Shown here: positions 1 to 8,039 of the stretch, piece after piece
Position numbering within the stretch: position 1 is the stretch's first letter
How the letters are laid out: each line of letters starts with the position of its first letter
Source: an uncultured Pseudomonadaceae bacterium
GTDB lineage: Bacteria; Pseudomonadota; Gammaproteobacteria; Pseudomonadales; Pseudomonadaceae
Assembly (NCBI GenBank): GCA_947630465.1
Contig: CANRHT010000013.1
Coordinates: 1 to 20,203 of the forward strand
Direction: 5' to 3'
Length of the DNA: 20,203 nt
Made by a program: the position numbers and the translations under genes
Notes under the pieces: model-generated
Database searches by the model: none
The model's input: only the letters and a program-made list of their open reading frames with translations
What the model was told of the DNA's origin: nothing

Positions 1-1625
1 TAAATCTTAAAGCTACTCACCTGACGTTGCAGCTCTTCTGCTAAGTTCGCAAGCTCTTGGCTCGAAGCGTTGGTGTGCGCTGCGCCTTCACTCACATCGC
101 GGGCAATATCGTTGATGTTAATCACATTACGGCTGATTTCCTCAGCAACCGCTGATTGCTCTTCGGCAGCGCTAGCAATCCCTGCGTTCATATCATTGAT
201 ACGGGTGACTTGCTCAGCAATACGCAGCAGTGCTTCATTGGCTTGCTGCACGGATTCAACACTGGCTAAAGCTTTTTCACGGCCTTGCTGCATGGTGCGT
301 GTGGCACTGCCAACACTGTGTTGTAAGCGCTCGATCATCTCGTCAATTTCAGCCGTTGAACCTTGTGTGCGCTGAGCCAAATTACGTACTTCGTCTGCTA
401 CCACGGCAAAACCACGTCCCTGCTCGCCTGCACGCGCCGCTTCGATCGCCGCATTCAGCGCCAACAAGTTGGTTTGCTCGGCAATACTGCGGATGACTTC
501 TAGAATGCTATTAATTTGCTTGCTGTCATCGCTCACAACAGACATATATTGCGCAGCTTGTTCAACTTCAGTGACTAATTCTTGAATACTGCTGTAGGTA
601 TGGGTCACCACTTCGCTACCTGCCTGACTTTCTTGCTCTGCAGATTGCGCGGCTTCAGAGGCAAAAAGAGCATTGCGCGCCACTTCTTGTACGGTTGCCG
701 TCATTTCATGCATGGCCGTTGCCACTTGTTCGGTTTCTTGATGCTGACGACTCACGGCACTGGTCGACTCTTGTGTGACCTGCGCCATACGCTCTGCAGC
801 TTGCGCGACCTTATGCGTGGAGTCAGATACGTCAATCACCAGCGCGTGCACTTTCTCGACAAAATGGTTAATGCTCACCACCAACTCAGACACTTCATCT
901 TGTCCGCGAACCTCTAGGCGCTGGGTTAAATCGCCATCACCCTGCACCAAGTTATTGACCATGCGATGCGTCGCCTTAAGGCGCAGTACCACTAAACGGA
1001 TCACGCCAATATTTAAAACCAAGATCACTAAGATGGCTAACACCGCAATGATCACACCACCAAAATAGGTTTGCGTCACTTGCTGCTGCATGCTCAATTG
1101 CGAGGCATGCGTAAAGTTTTTCTCGCTGTCTAAGAGTTTATCCAAAGCAACACGAATAAAGTTCCAAGCCGGCTGTTCAGTTCTTGCTAATAAATCTGAG
1201 GCCTCACGCATACGGCCCTGAGTCGCCAACCCATACACCTCTACTCGCGCTTTCTGCGTCACTTCCCAATTCTCTTGAATCAGCTCTAAACTTTTCTGCA
1301 ACTCTGGAGCAAGTGATTTCGAACTCGAACGATAAAACTCCAAGGCTTGTAAAAACTGAACACCCGACTCTCTGATGACGCCCTCAGGAGCGGTTAAGCT
1401 TGGATTGAAAACCTTATTGCGCGTAGCCACACCTGCCAGCAAGCCCTTGCCATACATGGTATTGAGCGCCGCAACACGGGGTTGATTCACGCTTAAATAA
1501 TTATCAAAACCTTCACTAATCCCTCTCACACCATTGAGCGTAAATCCCAATGCGGCAACGATTAAAGCAATAGTTAAAATAATTGCTGCGGTCATTTTCC
1601 CTTGGATACTGGACAATCTGAACAT
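1..1625 (-). CDS. Methyl-accepting chemotaxis protein (3' end at window edge)
   Basis: Inner-membrane chemoreceptor that would sense a periplasmic ligand and control the CheA kinase through CheW. Read on the minus strand from ATG at 1625-1623, 541 codons stay open to the left edge. The last residues are VSSFKI, followed by the bases TA, so the stop codon probably lies one base outside the window. Visible parts: transmembrane segment about residues 11-31; a short helical periplasmic domain about 32-186; a second transmembrane segment about 187-208; a HAMP region about 209-262; and a long cytoplasmic signalling coil. Its hairpin tip (about 383-414, [19 protein letters not shown]) is the hallmark of the family. 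The periplasmic domain is about 155 residues, fitting a four-helix-bundle type; the ligand cannot be named. No chemotaxis genes adjoin it in the window. A sigma-54-like promoter lies at 1715-1729. Confidence 0.95.
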   Translation of the reverse strand, partial: MFRLSSIQGKMTAAIILTIALIVAALGFTLNGVRGISEGFDNYLSVNQPRVAALNTMYGKGLLAGVATRNKVFNPSLTAPEGVIRESGVQFLQALEFYRSSSKSLAPELQKSLELIQENWEVTQKARVEVYGLATQGRMREASDLLARTEQPAWNFIRVALDKLLDSEKNFTHASQLSMQQQVTQTYFGGVIIAVLAILVILVLNIGVIRLVVLRLKATHRMVNNLVQGDGDLTQRLEVRGQDEVSELVVSINHFVEKVHALVIDVSDSTHKVAQAAERMAQVTQESTSAVSRQHQETEQVATAMHEMTATVQEVARNALFASEAAQSAEQESQAGSEVVTHTYSSIQELVTEVEQAAQYMSVVSDDSKQINSILEVIRSIAEQTNLLALNAAIEAARAGEQGRGFAVVADEVRNLAQRTQGSTAEIDEMIERLQHSVGSATRTMQQGREKALASVESVQQANEALLRIAEQVTRINDMNAGIASAAEEQSAVAEEISRNVININDIARDVSEGAAHTNASSQELANLAEELQRQVSSFKI

Positions 1626-1714
1626 AAAAAACCCTTACGGTATGAAGAAAGTTGATCTTCGTACTGCCAGCACCCAGCGTGTTGGCAAAAATTTGGCACT
1701 CGGTATGGATTAAA

Positions 1715-1729
1715 GCAAAACTCATACCA
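1715..1729 (-). promoter_or_regulatory. Candidate sigma-54 (RpoN) promoter of the chemoreceptor gene
   Basis: On the minus strand the sequence TGGTATG, four bases, then TTGC matches the -24/-12 consensus (TGGCACG-N4-TTGC) with exact spacing. The invariant GG is at 1728-1727 and the GC at 1716-1715. Transcription would start near 1703, leaving a leader of about 78 bases before the ATG at 1625. Two consensus positions differ (C to T twice). I saw no obvious enhancer-binding site, and no computed score supports this. Confidence 0.55.
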
Positions 1730-1891
1730 GCACATACATGATTTTGATTCAATTCAATAAATAACAACACAAGTGTATGGCTACAAGCGTTTCAGCACAA
1801 GCAAAAGGCCACTACTTATTGCCCATCAAGCGAGCCACAAAATAGGTTAAACTACTGCGATTAATTGAGCATATATGAAGAGAATATTTCT

Positions 1892-2170
1892 ATGGCCAAA
1901 GCGATGGCGCGGCATATTTTAGTTAAAACGATGGACGAAGCGCAGGCGATTAAAGAGCGTATCGCTAAAGGTGAGCCTTTTGATAAGCTCGCTCGTAAAT
2001 ACTCAACTTGCCCGTCCGGCAAAAAAGGTGGGGACTTAGGCGAAGTGCGCCCCGGTCAACTGGTCAAGTCGATTGACAATGTGATCTTTAAAAAGCCCGT
2101 ACGCATGATCCACGGACCGGTTAAATCACAATTTGGCTACCACTTAGTGCACGTATTTTTTCGTGACTAA
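1892..2170 (+). CDS. ppiC: Peptidyl-prolyl cis-trans isomerase, small parvulin
   Basis: A 92-residue single-domain parvulin that catalyses cis-trans isomerisation of prolyl peptide bonds, presumably in the cytoplasm since it has no signal peptide. It closely resembles E. coli PpiC (Par10): it opens MAKAMARHILVKT, has the STCPSGKKGGDLGE core (about residues 38-51) and ends FGYHLVHVFFRD. The family's active-site residues are visible: His8, Cys40 and His84. An in-frame TTG at 1865 would add nine residues, but the ATG at 1892 is preferred because it gives the family's usual length and N-terminus and has a GAAGAG ribosome-binding site about nine bases upstream. It converges with the ABC-F gene and is probably transcribed alone. 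Confidence 0.93.
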   Translation: MAKAMARHILVKTMDEAQAIKERIAKGEPFDKLARKYSTCPSGKKGGDLGEVRPGQLVKSIDNVIFKKPVRMIHGPVKSQFGYHLVHVFFRD

Positions 2171-2184
2171 GTGGCAGTTTGCAG

Positions 2185-2213
2185 GGTGTAACAACAGCGA
2201 TTTGAGTTACACC
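2185..2213. terminator. Inverted repeat between convergent genes, possible bidirectional terminator
   Basis: GGTGTAAC at 2185-2192 pairs perfectly with GTTACACC at 2206-2213 across a 13-base loop. It lies 14 bases after the ppiC stop and overlaps the stop codon of the converging ABC-F gene. There is no T-tract on either side, so it may slow or end transcription only weakly, or act with Rho. Confidence 0.35.
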
Positions 2214-3796
2214 TCGACGCCTTGGCTGCGTAAGTAGTCGTCGTAAGTACCGTGGAAATCATTGATCCCGTGTTCGGTTAACTCAATGATGCGCGTGGCC
2301 AAAGATGAAACAAACTCACGGTCATGGCTGACAAAAATCAGCGTACCGGGGTAGTTTTCCAGCGCCAAGTTCAACGCCTCAATGGATTCCATATCCAAGT
2401 GGTTAGTCGGCTCATCCATCAGCAATACGTTGGGCTTTTGTAGAATCAACTTACCAAACAACATGCGGCCTTGTTCACCACCAGAAATCACTTTGACTGA
2501 TTTCTCAATATCATCACCGGAGAACAGCATACGGCCTAAAGTGCCACGCACCATCTGCTCGCCCTCAGTGGTCCAGCGCCCCATCCAGTCAAACAGATTA
2601 CTGTCATCGGCAAAGTCACTGGCATGATCTTGCGCGTAATAGCCAATATCAGCGCTGTCGGTCCACTTCACATGACCACTCATCGGCGCCAACTCGCCCA
2701 TCAAAGTGCGCAGCAGCGTGGTTTTACCAATACCGTTCGGGCCAATAATAGCGACGCGCTCTTCGGCTTCCACCTGCAGGTTTAAATTATCAAACAGCAC
2801 TTTGCCATCAAAACCTTGGCTCAACTCGTGTAAGACCACAGCTTGGCGGTGCAGTTTTTTGGCCTGATCAAAACGAATAAAAGGGCTGATACGCGTAGAT
2901 GGCTTTACTTCATCGAGTTGAATTTTATCAATCAAGCGCGCACGACTGGTGGCCTGCTTAGCTTTAGATGCGTTCGCTGAGAAGCGACTGACAAAGCTTT
3001 GTAACTCGGCAATTTGTGCTTTTTTCTTCGCGTTATCGCCCAATAAGCGCTCACGCACCTGTGTAGCCGCCGTCATATATTCGTCATAGTTACCTGGGAA
3101 CAGACGAATCTCACCGTAATCCAAGTCCGCCATATGCGTACATACACTGTTTAAGAAGTGTCTGTCGTGGGAAATGATAATCATGGTGCAGTTGCGATTG
3201 CTCAGAATATCTTCTAACCAGCGAATGGTATTGATGTCCAAGTGGTTGGTCGGCTCATCGAGCAGCAATACTTCAGGATCAGAGAACAAGGCTTGCGCCA
3301 GCAACACACGCAACTTCCAGCCGGGCGCAACTTCACTCATCGGGCCAAAGTGCTCATCGACACCAATACCCAAGCCCAGCAATAACTCACCGGCGCGTGA
3401 CTCAGCGGTATAACCGTCCATCTCGGCGAACTCAGTTTCTAACTCCGCCACGGCCATACCATCGGCTTCAGTCATCTCTGGCAATGAGTAAATGCGGTCG
3501 CGCTCGGCTTTCACCTTCCACAGTTCTTCATGACCCATAATTACTGTGTCAATCACGGTAAATTGCTCATAGGCAAACTGATCTTGGCGCAATTTACCCA
3601 TGCGCACATTCGGCTCAAGCATCACGTGGCCCGCAGATGGCTCAAGATCGCCACCGAGGATTTTCATAAAGGTTGATTTACCACTGCCATTAGCACCAAT
3701 CAAACCATAACGGTTGTGGTGACCAAATTTTACAGAGACATCTTCAAATAAAGGTTTTGCACCAAATTGCATGGTGATATTAGCAGTGGAGATCAC
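2207..3796 (-). CDS. ybiT: ABC-F family ATPase, YbiT type
   Basis: Soluble ABC-F protein of 529 residues with two ATPase domains and no membrane segment. The family binds ribosomes and acts on stalled or starting translation; the exact role of YbiT members is poorly defined. Domain 1 has Walker [10 protein letters not shown] (34-42) and Walker [12 protein letters not shown] (about 177-187). Domain 2 has Walker [10 protein letters not shown] (352-360), signature ISGGE (437-441) and Walker [13 protein letters not shown] (457-468). Both have an SHDR switch-histidine motif. The signature of domain 1 is degenerate (SEVAPGW, about 154-160), which I recall as normal for YbiT. A charged linker joins the domains (about 243-300). 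Similarity to E. coli YbiT is end to end, with equal length. It starts with GTG at 3796 in a family-typical position, preceded by AGGA. Not a resistance-type ABC-F by overall match. Confidence 0.93.
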   Translation of the reverse strand: MISTANITMQFGAKPLFEDVSVKFGHHNRYGLIGANGSGKSTFMKILGGDLEPSAGHVMLEPNVRMGKLRQDQFAYEQFTVIDTVIMGHEELWKVKAERDRIYSLPEMTEADGMAVAELETEFAEMDGYTAESRAGELLLGLGIGVDEHFGPMSEVAPGWKLRVLLAQALFSDPEVLLLDEPTNHLDINTIRWLEDILSNRNCTMIIISHDRHFLNSVCTHMADLDYGEIRLFPGNYDEYMTAATQVRERLLGDNAKKKAQIAELQSFVSRFSANASKAKQATSRARLIDKIQLDEVKPSTRISPFIRFDQAKKLHRQAVVLHELSQGFDGKVLFDNLNLQVEAEERVAIIGPNGIGKTTLLRTLMGELAPMSGHVKWTDSADIGYYAQDHASDFADDSNLFDWMGRWTTEGEQMVRGTLGRMLFSGDDIEKSVKVISGGEQGRMLFGKLILQKPNVLLMDEPTNHLDMESIEALNLALENYPGTLIFVSHDREFVSSLATRIIELTEHGINDFHGTYDDYLRSQGVEV

Positions 3797-3930
3797 AAAT
3801 AAATCCTGAGTAGTCGAGACGCGAACGCGTTAAAAGGCGGCGATTGTACCCTTATTGACCGCCAGCGGCACGCACTATAGAGCGCTGCCCCGTAGAAAAA
3901 CAGCAGCCCACTGTATAAAACAGCCAGACC

Positions 3931-3940
3931 CAGTATACTG
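3931..3940 (+). promoter_or_regulatory. Candidate -10 region in a perfect palindrome
   Basis: The 10-base palindrome CAGTATACTG contains TATACT (3934-3939), a good sigma-70 -10 hexamer. It lies 26 bases upstream of the ATG at 3966, which would give a leader of about 20 bases. The best -35 at suitable spacing (TGTATA) is poor, so this could be an activated promoter or chance. Confidence 0.35.
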
Positions 3941-3965
3941 TGGCGTCATTTTTAGGCCTTTTCTT

Positions 3966-4682
3966 ATGACTGATTCCGTGCGTCTTTCCAAACATTTAAT
4001 TGACCAGATCGGCTGTTCGCGCCGCGAAGCACAGCTCTACATTGAGGGCGGTTGGGTCTTGGTGAACGGCGCTATTATTGATGAGCCGCAATATCCCATC
4101 ACTGATCAAAGCGTTGAATTGCGCCCCAATGCTGTGGCCGAACCACTGCCAGCCATTACCCTGCTGCTCAATCAGCCTGTATTGGCCAACGCCACGCTTG
4201 AACAACAACTGGCACTGCTCAGCGCCGATACACACTGGTCTGAAGATCCCAGCAATATTTTACAACTCAAAGGCCACTTTGCACGTTTAAGCACTGAACT
4301 GCCACTGCAAAGCAAGGCCACTGGCCTGCAAGTCTTTACCCAAGACTGGCGCACACTGCGCAAACTGACCGATGACCGCACGCGCTTAGAGCAAGAATAT
4401 GTGGTGCAAGTCACAGGTGAGATCAGCGCGCAACGCTTAAAGCGTCTTGCTCATGCACAAATGATCAAAGGTGTCGGCCTGCCCGGCTGTAAAGCCAGCC
4501 AGCAAAATGAAGAACACATTCGCTTGGTACTTAAAGACCCCTCTGAAGGCGTGATCGAACGACTCTGCGCCAGCATTGATCTTGATGTTGTGGCGATGAA
4601 ACGTATCCGCATTGGCGCAGTATCCATGGGCAAACTGCCTTTAGGTCAGTGGCGTTACTGCGCCGCGACACAAAAGTTTTGA
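3966..4682 (+). CDS. RsuA/RluF-family pseudouridine synthase homologue, apparently without catalytic residues
   Basis: A 238-residue protein with an N-terminal S4 RNA-binding domain (about residues 4-50, including GCSRREAQLYIEGGWVLVNG) and a C-terminal region of pseudouridine-synthase type ending MKRIRIGAVSMGKLPLGQW (about 211-229), as in RsuA/RluF enzymes. The catalytic motif normally reads RLDxxTxGL; here the aligned stretch is PLQSKATGL (113-121), so the catalytic Asp appears replaced by Gln115. The NRQIRRM motif is replaced by EGVIERL (194-200). It may therefore bind rRNA without modifying it. From memory, similar proteins without the Asp occur in other Pseudomonas, which would argue against a sequencing error. 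An upstream TTG (3855) opens a longer frame, but the ATG at 3966 fits the family N-terminus and follows an AGG. It precedes the DUF1456 gene by 37 bases on the same strand. Confidence 0.85.
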   Translation: MTDSVRLSKHLIDQIGCSRREAQLYIEGGWVLVNGAIIDEPQYPITDQSVELRPNAVAEPLPAITLLLNQPVLANATLEQQLALLSADTHWSEDPSNILQLKGHFARLSTELPLQSKATGLQVFTQDWRTLRKLTDDRTRLEQEYVVQVTGEISAQRLKRLAHAQMIKGVGLPGCKASQQNEEHIRLVLKDPSEGVIERLCASIDLDVVAMKRIRIGAVSMGKLPLGQWRYCAATQKF

Positions 4683-4719
4683 TCTTTTATTTAATACCAC
4701 ATGGTTAATCGAGAATTTT

Positions 4720-5193
4720 ATGCTAAATAACGACGTACTGCGCAGCCTGCGCTACACCCTGAACATGAGCGATAACGCTCTACTGGATATGCTCAACGCG
4801 GTCGAGCCTGACCTGGATTTAGCCACCTTACGCAGCTATCTAGCCAGCGAAGAAGATGAATCTTTCGTGCGCATGGAAGATGAGCTGATGGTCGGCTTTT
4901 TAGACAACCTGATTGTCAGTCGTCGTGGCCCAAGTCCACAAGCGGCACCACCGACTGAACTGCCATTGACCAACAACACCGTCTTAAAAAAATTACGCGT
5001 GGCTTTCACGTTACAAGAATCTGACTTGCTAGAGATTTTAGACTCGGTGTCTTTTACTGTGACTAAGCCTGAGCTGAGCGCTTTATTCAGAAAAGCGGGC
5101 CATCAGAATTACCGCCTGTGTGGCGACCAATTATTACGCCAATTTCTGAAAGGTTTAACCTTACGCTTACGCCCGGAAACAAGCGCCGTTTAA
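4720..5193 (+). CDS. DUF1456 family protein (YehS-like)
   Basis: A 157-residue cytoplasmic protein made of two similar halves, each opening with a 'NN-x-VL-+-x-LR' stretch (NNDVLRSLRYTLNMSDNALLDML at residues 3-25; NNTVLKKLRVAFTLQESDLLEIL at about 85-107). This duplicated layout, the length and the start are those of DUF1456, whose E. coli member is YehS. The biochemical function of the family is unknown to me, and no catalytic motif is visible. It lies 37 bases after the pseudouridine synthase homologue and may share its transcript. A large hairpin with a T-tract follows within about 10 bases, so transcription probably ends there. The start has a GAGA ribosome-binding site. Confidence 0.85.
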   Translation: MLNNDVLRSLRYTLNMSDNALLDMLNAVEPDLDLATLRSYLASEEDESFVRMEDELMVGFLDNLIVSRRGPSPQAAPPTELPLTNNTVLKKLRVAFTLQESDLLEILDSVSFTVTKPELSALFRKAGHQNYRLCGDQLLRQFLKGLTLRLRPETSAV

Positions 5194-5199
5194 ACGCTA

Positions 5200-5259
5200 A
5201 GTGCCCTTGAGCTCAGCGCCGTATTGAACCGCGCTGCTCACGGCACTCAGTCTCTTTTT
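5200..5259 (+). terminator. Long imperfect hairpin with T-tract between the DUF1456 gene and trpB
   Basis: AGTGCC at 5200-5205 pairs with GGCACT at 5242-5247. Inside it, GAG (5209-5211) plus CAGCGC (5214-5219) pair with GCGCTG plus CTC (5231-5239), around an 11-base loop and with small bulges. TCTCTTTTT follows at 5251-5259. This fits a rho-independent terminator for the upstream pair. Because it lies only about 50 bases before trpB, it could also work as an attenuator for that gene. Confidence 0.6.
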
Positions 5260-5261
5260 CC

Positions 5262-5278
5262 AGCATGCCTGACATGCT
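5262..5278 (+). other. Small hairpin in the leader of trpB
   Basis: AGCATG (5262-5267) and CATGCT (5273-5278) form a perfect 6-bp stem with a 5-base loop, directly after the terminator-like hairpin and 27 bases before the trpB start. No Trp codon (TGG) occurs on the plus strand in the 112-base gap, so a classical Trp leader peptide is absent. The function is unknown; it may be chance. Confidence 0.3.
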
Positions 5279-5305
5279 CCATCGTTTTGCAGGATGAACT
5301 GACCC

Positions 5306-6508
5306 ATGAGCACTGACTCTTTTGCTGCCATGCCCAACGCCCAAGGTTACTTTGGTCCGTATGGCGGCCAATATGTACCTGAGCACTTAAAAAAGTTGAT
5401 GGATGATATCAATACATCCTATGAAGAAATCTGCGCCTGCCCTGAGTTCCAAGCTGAGCTGGCCAGCTTGTTTGCTGATTATGTCGGTCGCCCCAGCCCT
5501 ATTTTTCATGCCAAACGCCTCAGTCAACAATTGGGTGGCGCGCAAATTTATTTAAAGCGCGAAGACCTCAACCATACTGGCGCGCACAAGATCAATCATT
5601 GCTTAGGCGAGGCGTTACTGGCCAAGTTTATGGGCAAAAAGAAAGTCATTGCTGAAACCGGTGCTGGGCAACACGGTGTTGCGCTGGCGACCGCGTGCGC
5701 ATTGGTCGGTATTCCCTGCGAGATTCACATGGGGCAAGCCGACATCGAAAAAGAACACCCTAATGTGGTGAAGATGAAAATCTTAGGCTGTGATCTGATT
5801 CCGGTCACTGCAGGCGCTGCGACCTTGAAAGAAGCGGTGGATAGCGCCTTTGAAGAATACTTAAAAAACCCTGAAGATTTTATCTACGCCATTGGTTCAG
5901 TGGTGGGACCTCATCCATTCCCAAAAATGGTGCGTGATTTCCAATCAATTATTGGTAAAGAAGCACGCCAGCAGTTTTTTGCTCGCCATCAGCGCTTACC
6001 CGATTACATTACTGCATGTGTAGGTGGCGGCTCGAACTCAATCGGTATGTTCACAGCGTTTCTACACGACACTGAAGTACAGTTAGTGGGTGTTGAGCCT
6101 GCCGGCGAGGGCTTAGATACCCAGCGCCATTCAGCCACGCTGACAAAAGGTAAGCCCGGGCACCTGCATGGCATGGCCTGTTATGTACTGGAAGATGCTG
6201 AAGGCAACCCAGCATCAGTGCACTCAATTGCCTCAGGTTTAGATTATCCGGGGGTCGGTCCGCAGCACAGCTACCTTAAGGATTTAGGCCGCGTGCAATA
6301 TGACAGCGTCACTGATCAGGAAACTTTAGATGCCTTTATGCGTTTGTCACGCGTGGAAGGTATTATTCCCGCTCTTGAGAGCGCGCATGCCGTTGCTTGG
6401 GCGATGCGTAAAGCGCCCACCTTAAGCCCTGAACACTCGATCTTGATTAACCTGTCAGGTCGCGGTGATAAAGATGCCGACTACGTCGCTGATCTGTTAA
6501 AGCTGTAA
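5306..6508 (+). CDS. trpB: Tryptophan synthase beta chain, stand-alone copy
   Basis: A 400-residue PLP enzyme of the TrpB family, which condenses indole with L-serine to make tryptophan. The catalytic set is intact: PLP lysine Lys95 in GAHKIN, Glu117 in AETGAGQHG, the phosphate-binding GGGSN (240-244), Asp313 in GLDYPGVGP, and Ser384 in NLSGRGDKD. It is about the usual TrpB1 length and unlike TrpB2, which has a different active-site context. The sequence seems divergent from the main Pseudomonas TrpB (for example [16 protein letters not shown] after the lysine). No trpA or trpI lies beside it, whereas Pseudomonas normally has trpI-trpBA together. It may therefore be a second TrpB, perhaps scavenging indole, or the only one displaced from trpA. 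ATG at 5306 follows AGGA at 5291-5294. A strong hairpin lies seven bases past the stop. Confidence 0.93.
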   Translation: MSTDSFAAMPNAQGYFGPYGGQYVPEHLKKLMDDINTSYEEICACPEFQAELASLFADYVGRPSPIFHAKRLSQQLGGAQIYLKREDLNHTGAHKINHCLGEALLAKFMGKKKVIAETGAGQHGVALATACALVGIPCEIHMGQADIEKEHPNVVKMKILGCDLIPVTAGAATLKEAVDSAFEEYLKNPEDFIYAIGSVVGPHPFPKMVRDFQSIIGKEARQQFFARHQRLPDYITACVGGGSNSIGMFTAFLHDTEVQLVGVEPAGEGLDTQRHSATLTKGKPGHLHGMACYVLEDAEGNPASVHSIASGLDYPGVGPQHSYLKDLGRVQYDSVTDQETLDAFMRLSRVEGIIPALESAHAVAWAMRKAPTLSPEHSILINLSGRGDKDADYVADLLKL

Positions 6509-6510
6509 AC

Positions 6511-6543
6511 AAAAAAGCCGCTATATAAAATATATAGCGGCTT
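6511..6543. terminator. Bidirectional rho-independent terminator
   Basis: A perfect 13-bp stem (6515-6527 with 6531-6543) with a 3-base loop sits between the convergent trpB and NlpC/P60 genes. On the minus strand the stem is followed by a run of six T (6516-6511, overlapping the stem end), making it a strong terminator for the lipoprotein gene. On the plus strand the T-tract is poor (TTGTATC), but the stem could still stop trpB transcripts. Confidence 0.85.
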
Positions 6544-6563
6544 GTATCAAACTGATATTGAGC

Positions 6564-7226
6564 TTACTGCGTGACTTTAGACAGTAACTCTTCAGGCTTA
6601 ACTGCAGCGGCAACTTCTTCAGTCAACACACGCTTGGCTTGTAAGTAACTGGCATTCCAATAGCGGTTGCTGAGCTTATCCACGCGAACACCACCACTGC
6701 GCTTACTGGACGAATGAATAAACTCATCATCGCCCATATAAATACCCACATGAGTCACACGGCCACGGCCACGGTCATTGAATAAAATCAAATCACCGGG
6801 TTCTAAATCAGCGCGCGCAATAACAGGGGCATCCATACTCAGCAGACCACCTGTGGTACGCGGCAGCTTAATACCCAGCTCTTCTTTATACACATGACCG
6901 ACAAAACCACTGCAATCAAAACCGGTTTTACGGCTGCTACCACCGTAACGGTAGGGCGTACCCAACAGAGTTTTACCACGGTCCAGCAAGCTATCGCTCA
7001 AACCAGGCAGGTTATAGGCGTTGAGCTCAGCTGTTTCTTTTAATTCTAAAGCCGCTTGTTGTGCTTCATCGAAGCGATCCAAGACAGCCACAAGTGCACG
7101 GGAGTTCATTTCCATGCTTTCACGCTTCGCGGCTGTTGTTTGAGATCTATCACTGCTTAGGTTGGCGCACGATGCTAGTGTCAAGCATGTCAAGCCGTAC
7201 CCAATAATCTTGATAAATTTAGACAT
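6564..7226 (-). CDS. NlpC/P60 (C40) peptidase, lipoprotein
   Basis: A 220-residue predicted lipoprotein that would cut peptide cross-links or stems in the cell-wall murein. The N-terminus has a signal peptide with a lipobox LASC (17-20), giving lipidated Cys20; the next residue is Ala, not Asp, favouring the outer membrane. The C40 domain spans about 85-200: GTPYRYGG leads to catalytic Cys105 in GFDCSGFV, His159 in THVGIYMG, and His171 in FIHSSS. The region between (about 21-80) is a helical linker. It resembles Spr/MepS and related NlpC lipoproteins, but I cannot assign a specific orthologue. It is monocistronic or loosely linked to the upstream Tag-like gene across 86 bases that hold a promoter candidate, and it ends at a strong terminator. 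Confidence 0.92.
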   Translation of the reverse strand: MSKFIKIIGYGLTCLTLASCANLSSDRSQTTAAKRESMEMNSRALVAVLDRFDEAQQAALELKETAELNAYNLPGLSDSLLDRGKTLLGTPYRYGGSSRKTGFDCSGFVGHVYKEELGIKLPRTTGGLLSMDAPVIARADLEPGDLILFNDRGRGRVTHVGIYMGDDEFIHSSSKRSGGVRVDKLSNRYWNASYLQAKRVLTEEVAAAVKPEELLSKVTQ

Positions 7227-7253
7227 AAAGTTGGAATATTTTAAAATTTAGGT

Positions 7254-7286
7254 GGGCAATATGCCCTGCATTGGCGCAAAGTGCAA
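7254..7286 (-). promoter_or_regulatory. Weak promoter candidate with a dyad over the -10, NlpC/P60 gene
   Basis: On the minus strand TTGCAC (7286-7281) and CATATT (7263-7258) are 17 bases apart, a plausible though poor sigma-70 pair. GGGCA (7254-7258) and TGCCC (7262-7266) form a 5-bp dyad with a 3-base centre that covers the -10, which could be an operator. The predicted start is about 20-25 bases before the ATG at 7226. Confidence 0.3.
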
Positions 7287-7312
7287 ATTTAATCAACAAA
7301 ATTGTGACTTGC

Positions 7313-7984
7313 TTAATGGTTGACCGTCATAGCGAGCAACATCGAAATCTGACATAAAGGTCGTCCGCTCTGCGCATGCCAGGTATTAAACGCTGCTTGT
7401 ACCGCGGTTAAATCGCGCTGGCTGGTGGGTTTTTTCGTGACAATATCTTGCGCCACTAAAGCGGCGACCACATCATCACTGAGCACAAAGGTATCTTTTC
7501 CCGCCATGCGTAAAAAGCGCGGTGCCGACAAGCCGCCCAACTGATAACCCTGCTTGGCTAAGTAGCGCCACAAACCGACAATATCCTGCGACGGCCATTG
7601 CGCTAAAAACTCTCCAAAGCTGCCATGCTCTTGGCGTACATCCAATAACATTTGCGCATTGCGCGGTACGCTTTTGAGCTTGCCCAAGTGACGAATAATG
7701 CGTGTATCTTGCATTAAGCGCTCAATATGTTCAGCACTCATCAACACAACCTTCTCAGGCGCAAAACCCCAGAACACTTCTTCAAAGTTGGGCCATTTGG
7801 CATCCACCACACTGTGGCGTAAGCCTGCGCGAAACACCCGCAGTGCGATTAAGGATAAATAACGATCATCGCTGAGCTGTCGCAACTGCTCTGCTGTTGC
7901 GGGCTGTGGCAAACGCGCCTCTAAAGCGCGTAATGAGCCAAATCGATTGATGCCATATTCAAGCATCCACTGAAAATCTTGCAT
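7313..7984 (-). CDS. Tag-like DNA-3-methyladenine glycosylase I homologue, divergent
   Basis: A 223-residue protein that aligns with DNA-3-methyladenine glycosylase I (helix-hairpin-helix glycosylase fold) mainly through the stretch LMQDTRIIRHLGKLKSVPRNA (about 90-110), matching E. coli Tag's 'LVQDAGIIRHRGKIQAIIGNA', and the following helices. It lacks Tag's N-terminal Cys-Gly-Trp and the C-terminal His/Cys that bind zinc, and the position of Tag's catalytic Glu38 (LEGQQAGLSW) seems occupied by Arg49 (LRVFRAGLRH). It may thus have another substrate, or act without cutting a base. It starts 55 bases after the fliJ stop on the same strand, with only a weak ribosome-binding site, and could be read through from the flagellar operon because I see no terminator there. 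Confidence 0.75.
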   Translation of the reverse strand: MQDFQWMLEYGINRFGSLRALEARLPQPATAEQLRQLSDDRYLSLIALRVFRAGLRHSVVDAKWPNFEEVFWGFAPEKVVLMSAEHIERLMQDTRIIRHLGKLKSVPRNAQMLLDVRQEHGSFGEFLAQWPSQDIVGLWRYLAKQGYQLGGLSAPRFLRMAGKDTFVLSDDVVAALVAQDIVTKKPTSQRDLTAVQAAFNTWHAQSGRPLCQISMLLAMTVNH

Positions 7985-8039
7985 GGACGTTTTACACCGT
8001 TTCTAAAGTGAGTAATGCAATGCTTTAAGTATTCACAGC

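Noticed and set aside
582..917. 111-residue plus-strand frame
   Set aside because: It is antisense to the MCP signalling domain and has no support of its own.
1516..1770. 84-residue minus-strand frame over the chemoreceptor leader
   Set aside because: It overlaps the true MCP start in another frame, has no recognisable features and covers the promoter candidate.
2207..3796. Antibiotic-resistance ABC-F protein
   Set aside because: End-to-end similarity and equal length to the housekeeping YbiT, without the extended linker of resistance members.
3855..3965. TTG-initiated extension of the pseudouridine synthase homologue
   Set aside because: The extra 37 residues cover the likely promoter, and the family N-terminus begins at the ATG at 3966.
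5194..5305. Classical Trp leader-peptide attenuator
   Set aside because: There is no TGG codon on the plus strand in the gap; only an ATG with one further codon before a stop is seen.
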